Assembly (NCBI RefSeq): GCF_000003605.2
Contig: NW_003128863.1
Span: 505,924-555,773, forward strand
Direction: 5' to 3'
DNA: 49,850 bases
From: Saccoglossus kowalevskii
Taxonomy: Eukaryota > Hemichordata > Enteropneusta > Harrimaniidae
Part shown: piece after piece, positions 10,675 through 20,500 of the stretch
How the letters are laid out: every line of letters begins with the position of its first letter
Numbering within the stretch: the first letter of the stretch is position 1
Translations under genes and position numbers: made by a program
The notes under the pieces: generated by a model
Seen by the model: the letters and a program-made list of their open reading frames with translations, nothing else
What the model was told of the DNA's origin: nothing
Databases searched by the model: none

Positions 10675-12889
10675 GAGTTATTATTATACATATTTTCCTT
10701 CCAAGGATACACCATGAGAATGGTGAAATCCAAAAGGTTTAGGGCAGAATCAGTGAACGTTCTTGTGTGGAGTGCGGTCAAACCCTGATGGCATTCATCT
10801 TTGTTTTTATTATTGGAGGACGCTCACTGCGCGCAATCATTCCATATTTGGAATTGTAATTTTCTAATATGGTAGGATGAAAATACCACCGTTAATTACC
10901 GCACAATTGACGCACGCTGTAACTTATGGCGTTACGGTGACAGATGTATAAGTATAGTTAATCGCACGAGTTGGAGTGCGTTTATAACTATAAAGGCCAC
11001 AGTTTTTGTCAGCATCTTGTAAATGCACGAGGCCGATATTATTTAATACATTAGTTGTATTACCGTTGAATAAGCTCATTCTTCAATATAGCAGTATTCT
11101 GTACATTATTTCCGCCTGTGATGTGTTGTGATAATGTGATATTGTCGTTGTGTAATATATAAACACGATTTGTGTTTGATGAGTTCCGAAAATGAATCAA
11201 ATCATACAGCTTCTATATGTTATGTTTATACACAGGAAATCTGTTCTACTAAATACACACAGTCATCTGATAGAACTACTATCTCACTCGGATGCATGAA
11301 TAAATTGGTACGTATATATGTTAATAAATACCTGAATGTTCTGATATTATGTGAAACTATTGCAATCCAATACTTGAGAAGATAGAATATACACTTACGC
11401 ACCACCAATGGCGCATTTAGAACGTAATAATGTCAACATTCATAAAAACGAACATTCATTTTTAACCTTCTTGACTTATAAACTTTCATTTATGAGTAAC
11501 GGTGTTGTTGTTGTTGTTCTTGTGAAGGGTTGCTTAATTCGATATAGACTTTATAATAAGAAACGTGTTCAATAATGTTTGTCAAAGCAACGCTGCCATG
11601 TTAAATTTTGACTTTACGGAATACAGATTAATGCAAACACTGTCGTCATTTATTATAGGATTGCGAGACAGAAAAAGCGGTGAATGGCCAAAGTTGCAAC
11701 GAAGATGAACCTGATGCTAGTGAGACAAACTGTACATTTTGCTGCGATGCCAAACATGAAATCATGTCGTGATGGTGGTGATATTGAATGGCTAGATGAA
11801 TCTTTTAGGCATTATTAGAGAAACGAACTTTGATATAACCTAATCTGAATATGTGACCAATTGATGTTGATCTTGGTTAAAAATCTATGTTTCACAGAAA
11901 GTAGTGCCTTTACCCGTCTATAACTCCATAGTGTACGACACATTGAACATATTTCAAGAAGATAGTTCCTACAATCAAATACAAAACTTGTTTTCCTCAG
12001 TTCTTCACAATATGCGTTATATTTTGCAGAACTGTGAATTAAACACGAATTGCACACATTGCTTTGATTTTATTGTACTAGTTGTTATGTGTCTTTAGTT
12101 TCTACAAATATTACAACTGAAACCTAAAATAGGACCATAGGCGAAGGAACCTAACTGTGGGTTACTATTTTACTGAAGTACATGTAGAAACAACGACACG
12201 GGTCTCAATTATCCGCATTGTATTATGTGTCTCTTAACATAGTGAGGTACATTTATTATGCTTTTTGACATGCAAAAATTACCATCGTACATATTTATGT
12301 ACATTTCATAATGATAAAATAATTAATACCCTTTTCACTGTTAGTTGAATTCGCTGACCTTTCAAAATGAATTACTAACCCTAATATTAAATAAATATAT
12401 TACTTGGGAAATCATAGAAAGTACGTATGCGTATTTGTGAAAACATAACAACAAGATTTGTGCTTCACATTTTATTCAAAATTGTTCTCTTGGCCCGAAA
12501 ATAACTTTTTGCAAATATGACTCTTCAAACGAGGTGACTTTCATATAATCTCAGTAATAAACACTTAGCATCTGCACTTTACAAGTTAGCAAAGTTAAAA
12601 TCATTGTCCACGCTTATTAATGGCGATGACACACAGCCATGGGGAGAGCATTGAAGAACGTTGACCACCTCAGTGATGTGCAACCTGACTAGGATTGTAC
12701 CTTCATCCAGTTTTTGGAATTACCAGCTTTTTTGATACGGAGCACATCGGTCTGGTACAGCGGACCTGGATAAACTAATCTATGACAAACGCGGAAATAA
12801 CAAAGTTGTTTAATTTTGGACTGTTAATAGATTTTTGTTTTAGATAAAGACTGTCAACACTGGCAGCCAGTGTAGTTTGTGATCCGTAA

Positions 12890-13150
12890 AAAAATGGTGA
12901 CGCGGAGGCGGCGGCACGAAATTGTGCACGGAGGGATCTGCTCGCCAACCCTGCGCGACCTTACGAGGGGGCAGAGGGGCATGCTCCCGTTAAACAAATT
13001 AAATATAGACTCTCTGAAACGCTAATTCACGCACTTTGTGGGACATATTTTGTTGACACAAAGGGTTCCAGATAGATTTTGAAGGGGCGACGCCCCCAAT
13101 ATTTTTTTGAGGGGCGACCGCTCCCTCTGCTCCCCCATGACGCATTCACT
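12890..13150 (-). repeat. GC-rich dispersed repeat, copy 2 (inverted relative to copy 1)
   Basis: Read on the minus strand, this segment follows the 2269-2465 sequence in order: ggcgtcgcccc, ccctttgtgtca, the gtttcagag block and aatttcgtgccg. It is a more complete copy with several G/C runs unlike the AT-rich surroundings. The family is unidentified. Confidence 0.55.
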
Positions 13151-13675
13151 GACACGTGTAAATTACATTAGCATGTAAAGAAAGCTGGCCACAAACATCT
13201 CAATACGATAACTGTGTCAGCAACAAGGAGAAGTTACTCATTTGTGTCACGACATTTGACAAGTTAATATATTCAGAAGGATTTAATTTTCAAATGGGTT
13301 AGTCACACAAAAATACAAACTATCAAATACAGACAGCGCCATCTCTGGCCAAAATGAATAAACTTAATTAACAAACTGGCAAAATATACACTAAAACAGT
13401 TCAAGTAAAGTTATCACCAAATGACTTTTTGACACAACGCACGAATACATACTAGCCAATCTTATACCTATGGTGAAACAAATAAACCATATTTTATTAG
13501 AAAAAACAGCATTTATGCTTGTTATGTGTCTTGTCATCTGCAGTATCACCAACGCCTGCAAGAGTTCAGAGATAAACTAGCATTCATCACAACATCGCCG
13601 ATAATCGATTAGTAAGAGATGAAGTGAAACATGCCATACATATCAAACTAATGTAAAATGTCACATAAATAAACC

Positions 13676-13725
13676 NNNNNNNNNNNNNNNNNNNNNNNNN
13701 NNNNNNNNNNNNNNNNNNNNNNNNN
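13676..13725. other. Assembly gap of 50 N
   Basis: Fifty consecutive N inside the duplicated flank. The round length suggests a scaffold placeholder rather than a measured gap, so the true distance here is unknown. Confidence 0.95.
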
Positions 13726-15915
13726 TGCTATGCCAGTACATGGAACCACTCACCCTAATTCAGAATTACCCAATGCATGAGCTGCCGTCTGGAGCAACAA
13801 CATTGTGGAAATACGCCGTTGAACATGAAACAAACACTTCCACATTCATCACCAAGATCGTCATCCAGCGAAGATAAGTAGATTATTTGTACGTGTAGTG
13901 TTAATAGCCTAACTCTGGACATTAAACCTTATTTCTGAGTGTGAGCTGTCCTCGGTTAATACTATGATAATAATTAAAAACATAATTTAAATAATATTAA
14001 ATACATAATTAAACACATAATTATTATTTTTTAATAATAATAAATAATATAATAATGAATATCGTTTCGATAAATATTTATCTTATGATTATAATCCTGA
14101 CACTCAGTGACAATCACTCTGGCCTGATTAAACTAATGTGTTCTAATTGAGACAATTGGACAATGACTAATTGCTGCATCCTCAGTATTTCAAATATTCA
14201 TAATTTATTTAATTTTCAATAATCGTTCAATCTTGGAATGTGAATTCATCCATAATCTTCTTGAGTTATAAATGCAGCAATTCGGAAAATGCTGTTTCTA
14301 ACAGAATGAGCTGTGTTAGTGTGGAGACCAACCTTGTTTGTAAATTTCATGAGAAAACCATACAAAAAAAATCGAGTTATACATAAAAACATCGTACTTG
14401 AAATGCATGTTTCAATTGCCACGGATACACATATATGCAATAACCTTATCAACCGGTTCCTGTGTTATGGACAACTGCCTTTTAAAAAAATGTCACATGA
14501 ATTCATAATTAACTGTTATAACTTATACATAACAAATCCTTATCTGCATTAATATATATATGCGCATATGATATTTGAATTAACCATATACTAATGGTTA
14601 TATTAATGCCTATGTAATTTATTATTTATCGATTTTCACGACGTGAATAAGAATAATATTGATTAACGAGTGTTTCAATGAAGAAGATTAGTGAATATGA
14701 CAGTATTTTACGAAAAAAACATAGCGTCATATAACGGCTGTGACTTACTATCCATTGTTAGAATAATTGAGTGAATTGGTGAGGTGTGACGTAATGTGCA
14801 ACAGCCCCCACCCGCCCCCATATATCGAAACGATAGCTGTATATTAGCCATGGTATTTTGAATGAATGTGATCTAGGGGTTTTCAGCTGCACGAGTCAAA
14901 TGGTTATGGTAGTTAAATTTCTGCATATTTTTGTAGTTACAATTGAAAGTAGAAAAAAACATAATAAAATGACATGCAATTATGGATACTATACACTGCA
15001 CAGTGATACCACTTTGCTTTTCTGTTTTCCATATTTAAATATATATGTTATAATGGTTAAAATGGAGTATGGCATCAAGACTTAAGGCTTGTAAGCTAAC
15101 ACATATGCTTGCATAAATAACTGAAAATGATAAACTCTTGCATTATTATGGCAGTCACCGGACTAGCCGACAGCTAATACCGCAAAGCTTCTTTGGCGTG
15201 ACAACAATAGGTCTATGGCAACAGCGTCAGTAGGAATCGGTATTCTGCCATTACATGTTTGAAATTCGGGCTTGTGTTCAGGCTGATCGTACATAGATTA
15301 CCTTTATGGCATAGCTCAGTAACAAATACCACATAGTGACTGCTCCGCCATGATATCAAACTGTGAGCCACAAAGTATTTGGTTATTTTAATGGTGCATA
15401 TTACACCAGACAGCTGTCAATGGACTTTAACTGAATACATCGAATAGGGCAATCAATAACCATGACTTTCGCAATAGCGTCCCGGGCGCCAAAAAACGAA
15501 ACAGATATTAGGGAACTATGAAGAGCTTCAATCACAATAGAGAAATGTATTTCTAAGATTATGGTTTGATATATTAATTAAATATATAGACTATGGTCAA
15601 CCGGAAGGATTAATGTCTGCTTGAATATAGAAAGACCTACTCCAGCTAATGTGAGCATATCATTAACGGTAACGAGGCTATATCCTGTTAGTGCTTTCTG
15701 TATATAATTAATTCAGAACACATTACGTGTAAGAATATATTTAATGTAGAATAACAGTGCACACTTGCCATGTCAAGGACATTCTCTGCATTCACGAGGA
15801 AACCAGTTTATAAAGCCAGTGATTTCGACTATACTGCGCCCTCACTAGTTCACATGGGATACATATGACGCAACCATTTACTTTGCACAATTTACATACA
15901 TGGCAAACCATATCA

Positions 15916-15988
15916 TATAAAATGCAACAAAAATCTGTGACGCAGTCAGTTTTCTCTTGGTACCTATTGGATCGTGTGAATTGCAGAG
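15916..15988 (+). promoter_or_regulatory. Core promoter and noncoding exon 1 of LDLa-LU gene 3
   Basis: TATAAAA at 15916-15922, an initiator TCAGTTT with the probable start at A15948 (again 32 bases from the TATA box), and a donor GTAAGC after 15988. The matching acceptor ends at 17649, giving a 5' UTR intron of about 1.66 kb against about 0.48 kb in gene 1. The upstream ATG seen in gene 1 is GTG here. Confidence 0.65.
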
Positions 15989-17073
15989 GTAAGCTGATCA
16001 TGTTTTCTCAAACACTTATAATATATATTTACAGAGATTGTAATTTTTAACACCTCATATAAGCGCGTACGTGCATAATTGTGCTGTGTATTTCAACAAT
16101 ATCTATGTAGTTATTCTGAATACTGCAATAAGCGCTGACGTTTTTTTCTCTCGAAGACTATATTGAAATAACAGTTCAAAGTGGCGAGAGTATGATTTAC
16201 ATAATTTTTAATCTTTATCTTGTGAAATTTTGTTATGCTTTTTAAAAATGTGTTTGCCAAATATTACTTATCTGTAAACAGCGTTGAGAAGTTGTTTTCG
16301 CTTTGTTCCCCAGCTCAGTAGTCTACTAATTATACTCGGTAATTGTATTCACGCGCCGCGTTTTTAAAATAAGCCAAACCATCGAATGTTGAGATATTTT
16401 GCCAGGAAGCAATTAGATTTCTCCCATTGTTACTACACTACGCGCACAATTTGTGCTAATTTGACGTCACTAAATACGCGTTATTTTTTGCTGAATATCT
16501 TGTGTTCTGAAATATATGAATCGATAGAAAATGTCGATGAAGGTACAGAAAATTATCCAAGCCTGTTCATCGAAGCATTCGCCAGCATAAATGCGTAATT
16601 ATTTTTTTACAGAAAAAGTAATTTTTCACCTTTGGTTGAGTAACGCGTCGTAGAATGCAGATACGGGCATGCAAAATACACTTGTGAAAAGCATGAAGTC
16701 TGGCGATTCTAAAAATATATACTTTCTATTTGTAGTCATTTAGTCACAATTAGAGGATGAAAACAAGTATGCAAATAATAGTCCCGCTACCTTAAGGTTA
16801 ACATGACCCTGTGTCTGTTGCATTGATACGCAAATGACTAATCTATGAAAAAAAACATTGTTTTTGAGCGCTCATTACTTGTGAGACAGCGACTGAAACA
16901 TGAGGGAAAAAAAAGAAAATACCCAGTACAAACGAGGAACGGCTAATTTTAAAATATTGGAATAAAAACGTTAATTATATTTTGATTGATCCAATCTGTT
17001 CTTCGTAAAATCGGTTATATGATTTATGAAGCTAAAATGCTTAATTGATTGTTGTTCATTTTTTGGTAAATTT

Positions 17074-17115
17074 CAGATCTCGCTCTCATACAAAATGTCG
17101 TGCCGCCGCCCCTGC
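17074..17115 (+). repeat. Fragment of the GC-rich dispersed repeat
   Basis: The pieces cagatct and tcgtgccgccgcc match the 3' part of the 2269-2465 element. It lies within the extra 1.1 kb of block 3, so the insertion probably came from mobile-element activity. Confidence 0.4.
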
Positions 17116-17204
17116 ATTCGTTGGTGATTGATTATCTAATTGGCCTTTAATTCGTGGCATAATCATCCAATGATTGACGTATCTCCTTTTCAGTGTGCAT
17201 TGGT

Positions 17205-17285
17205 GTTCAACCTAAATTAGGATTTGAATTCAGGTCTATCTATTTTGAATCTGAGGCAACGGCCACTACGCTATCAGTGATCGTT
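17205..17285 (-). repeat. tRNA-derived (SINE-like) fragment
   Basis: On the minus strand tagcgtagtgg (17273-17263) is a good RNA polymerase III A-box, and ttcaaatcc ending at 17221 resembles a B-box, about 40 bases apart. That order and spacing are those of a tRNA gene, but the cloverleaf is not maintained, so a tRNA-derived SINE head is more likely than a working tRNA. Shorter relics lie at the same place in blocks 1 and 2. Confidence 0.45.
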
Positions 17286-17662
17286 TGAATTCTTAGCACT
17301 CACTCGAATAACCTATAAGCACATATATCTATGTGATGTTGAATTTGGTAGTTGTTTGTTAGGCTGCCTTGCTTCCCTCAAAATAGTTAAAATTTAACGA
17401 TTTTACACTACAATCTATGCGTGTAATCCCGAGCTTTTAAAGGAGTATAGTTCTTTCATTAACTAAAAAAAGAAATATAAAAAAATCGTCAACGCAAGGA
17501 ATTGTCTCACTACCTTAAAATAATCTGGGTATGAAGCAGGATATGCGCATACTTTTCAATGCTGCTAATTTATTATATACATTTCAGATGTATTTAAACA
17601 AATATTGGCTCCACATAGCTATCATAATGTACTTGTTTTTGTGTTTTAGTTACTTGCTGAAT

Positions 17663-19472
17663 ATGATTCCTAAAATATATATTAGTTTATTTGTCGCAAT
17701 GAGTGTGTTGCTGAGTAAAGTTTATGGTAAGTCAAATATAATCACGTGTCTGGTATTATTGAAATTATTAAATTATCGTCGAGTATGAAATATAAACATT
17801 TATCGACCTTGTTGCAAACAATGTATTTGGACATAAGCTTCCTAGTATTGTTTTATGGTAGGAATTTGTGGTTGTGCCCTAACATATTCCTGCAATAGTT
17901 TCCGCCTGGACCTATTTAGGAATGACTAAACACCAAATTAACATTGCCCATGACCTGAGCTTACCCAGTAGGACTTCATTTACAATGACGCCACCATTGA
18001 TCAAATAACATTCTAAAAGAGAAATACATTCTTAACGCCAAGAAATGTTTTCTCCAAATCATAATGTGAGTGCATTTCTTTAAAAAATAATATGACAATG
18101 AAAACAAAATTGATACTGGACACTGATTATTCATAGTCACGAATTTTATTTAAACTTACAGGATCTTGTCAATATTACGAGTACCAGTGTGGTGATGGTA
18201 GTTGTATTTCGGATTATCTACGATGTAATGGATCTCCTCAATGCTCCGATAATTCCGATGAAACTGACTGTGGTATAATATTTACTTTGCTATTTTTCAC
18301 AAAGAATTTAGTCCTTGCCTTCTACGTGATATGGCTGATACGTCTCAGATCAATGATTTGATTTGATTTAATAATACCTATAATAATAAGCGCACTGTAA
18401 TTTTCACGTTTCCTGAAATATCTGGAATTTTGTGGAATTTAAATATACATCACTGGTACTTAGAGATTGTCATATAGAGAAGCGCGAGGCAATCATCGTT
18501 CAATTTAGTCGATAGAAAGCAAATATGAAAACGCAAATAATATACTATTTTATACTAGATAACGAGTAATGTATAATATTTTTCAACAGGTCAAATCTGT
18601 TACGATTGTAACTATATGTATGATGTTGATTACCCAGACTACTTTGGCTGTATTGCTGGCAGATATCCGAATAATTGCTACCAAGATGTAAGTAACAAAC
18701 GTTAATTGTAGTACCATTGAATAATCGGATTTCATTTGTCATTATAGCATCATTCTCTACATTAATTCTGCTTGTTATGTGTTCTGAACATAATTTCGTA
18801 GTATAGCATGTACACGATTTGTTTGTCACATATATGAACAGGAGTCAGAACGCACCGCGTTAATATGTTATGTTTATATGCAGGAAATCTGTTTTACAAA
18901 ATACACGCAGTCTGGTAATAAAACTTCTATCTCACTTGGATGCATGAATAATGTGGTACGTATTGCGCATGCTCATGATTACCATATTTTTTGGATATTG
19001 TATCAATACCTAATAAGATCGAATATACATACATGCCTAACACTAACGCACCATTAATGTTGCAATGAGAGCGTACTAATGTCAAAGTGTTAAAAAACGA
19101 AGAATCATTTTAAGCCTTGTTGACTTATAAAATATTTTTTTTTAGTTTACCAGTAAATGTATTGTTTTTGTTTATGTCTATGTTTCACAGACTAAAGGCG
19201 AAGGATTTCTTCATCCAATATAAAATTTGTCAATAAATAAAGTTCCAATTAATGCCCAATGCCAATTAGGCCAATAATTCATGTGAAAGCAATGCTGCTG
19301 TTAAAATTTTATTTTACGGAATACAAAATAATGCAATTACTGTCTTTTATTTTAGGATTGCGAGACAGAAAAAGCACTGAATGACCAAAGTTGCAACGAA
19401 GATGAACCTGATGCTAGTGAGACAGACTGTACATTTTGCTGCAATGACGACGTGTATTGCAACGGTAGATAG
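17663..19472 (+). CDS. LDLa-LU gene 3: secreted LDL-receptor class A plus Ly6/uPAR fusion protein
   Basis: Exons 17663-17726, 18162-18272, 18590-18687, 18884-18955 and 19356-19472 join in frame with phases 1, 1, 0, 0 to give 153 residues. Residues 1-21 are the signal peptide (MIPKIYISLF...). Residues 23-58 are the LDLa repeat, one residue shorter than in gene 1 but with the same six cysteines and SDE. Residues 60-151 are the LU domain with 12 cysteines and the terminal CCNDDVYCN. Two residues then a stop follow, so no GPI signal is present and secretion is expected. An Asn-Lys-Thr N-glycosylation sequon in LU exon 2 is absent from gene 1. All LU cysteines are conserved with gene 1 while the loops differ. 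It has its own TATA promoter at 15916. Probably functional. The partner molecule is unknown. Confidence 0.88.
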
Positions 19473-19552
19473 CTGAAAAGGAGTCCGTCATTCCGCGTGT
19501 CACACTTCTATATAATTATGTTATTATTAAGACATCATAAAGATTGGAGTGT

Positions 19553-19570
19553 AATAAACCCCTAAATAAA
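19553..19570 (+). terminator. Poly(A) signals for gene 3
   Basis: AATAAA occurs at 19553-19558 and again at 19565-19570, about 80-100 bases after the stop codon. This is a suitable place for 3' end formation. Confidence 0.6.
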
Positions 19571-19599
19571 TACAACAGCGTATATTATGTTCATTGGTT

Positions 19600-20500
19600 T
19601 GAGTGAATATTGTTGTAATATTATTTGTTTGTTCTGTCACGGTATGTCATATTTCATCAGTGTTAATAATCCGTGTATAGTTTGCGAGCACGCTATAGTT
19701 TACGCAATATGTACGACTGCAACTGAGGGCTGATGGGTAGAATTTAATATATCGGTTTCATGTAACTGTACTTTGAATGGTTGTTCTGGAGTATAATATA
19801 ATTATATACTATAGTATAATTCGATTAATATAGTATATAATTCTCATCTAGAATCTACGTTTCCCCGTAATCCATGTTTCCCCGTCTGTATGCTTTCTCC
19901 AGTCTATAGCATCATAGTGTTTTCTACATAATAGTCATATAACAAGGAACACTACCAACATTATCACGTTGGTCACTTTAGGCAGCTTGTGTTGCAAATA
20001 ATTTGTATTGTATCGTAACTTACAATCAAATACAATTTTTTATTTTTATTGATATTCTGTGATCTATTTTAGCAGCATATACTGTAGACTTGATGAATTG
20101 TAACGATGAATTAGGGCAATCAAACAAATTAAGGTAGATACCTGATCCATTTTCCTTCCAGGTGAGACTCGTCTGGAGCACGTTTACTACCTTTAACGTA
20201 CAACCCAACTCGCGGCAGATCTCCGCCTCGTGCGGTCAAAACATTTCATTGCTCCATTTAACTACAATATCTATAATAGTGAAGCACACATTGTGTCTGG
20301 AAACTAGTCGGTTAATTATGTATGTATTTAATACAAATGAAAATAGATGATGTGTCATAAATAATCACGAGGACTAGGTCAGTTATATTTCGCAGTTGGT
20401 GTGAAATAAACTTGCCAGTGTAAAAAAATAATAACTCAAAGGTAGCATTTCACTTTACACATTGTTACATGCATTTAGCTTATATATATATTACAGCTTA
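19600..20500. other. Intergenic, no supported gene
   Basis: AT-rich sequence after gene 3. A nearly palindromic TATA-rich stretch lies around 19795-19832. No exon or domain is recognised. Confidence 0.5.

Larger units (their letters stand above)
9915..11772 (+). pseudogene. LDLa-LU pseudogene (copy 2)
   Basis: Parts of the gene survive in order. A TATA box is at 9915-9921, the signal-peptide exon at 10440-10503 with an intact GTAAGT donor, LU exon 2 at 11236-11307 (72/72 bases identical to gene 1) and LU exon 3 at 11659-11772. Several lesions remove function. The 3' half of noncoding exon 1 with its splice donor is deleted. About 0.8 kb carrying the LDLa exon and first LU exon is replaced by roughly 95 bases of unrelated filler. 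A deletion of about 26 bases in the last exon removes the terminal Asp-x-Cys-Asn part and leads to a shifted ending and stop. Joining the signal exon (phase 1) to LU exon 2 (phase 0) would also shift frame and stop within a few codons. A functional truncated product is therefore very unlikely. Confidence 0.85.
8340..11880 (+). repeat. Tandem segmental duplication, block 2
   Basis: Block 2 aligns with block 3 from about 8.34 kb (taattgctgcatc recurs near 14169) and with block 1 from about 8.93 kb. The 3' part from about 11.07 to 11.73 kb is nearly identical to 5.81-6.48 kb of block 1, whereas the promoter-side part is clearly more diverged. It contains the LDLa-LU pseudogene. Confidence 0.75.
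12110..14060. repeat. Downstream flank of block 2, duplicated after gene 3
   Basis: This noncoding stretch aligns in order with 20500-22540. Examples are the aaggaacctaactgtg block near 12145 against 20528, cgattagtaagag near 13607 against 22070, and tatttctgagtgtg near 13930 against 22491. No gene is supported. A shorter related piece recurs near 33630-33730. Confidence 0.65.
14120..19475 (+). repeat. Tandem segmental duplication, block 3
   Basis: It aligns with block 2 from about 14.12 kb and with both other blocks through the ccctcactagttcac region near 15839, the promoter module and the exons. Relative to blocks 1 and 2 it carries about 1.1 kb of extra sequence between 16.08 and 17.16 kb, which enlarges the 5' UTR intron of gene 3. 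It contains complete gene 3. Confidence 0.75.
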
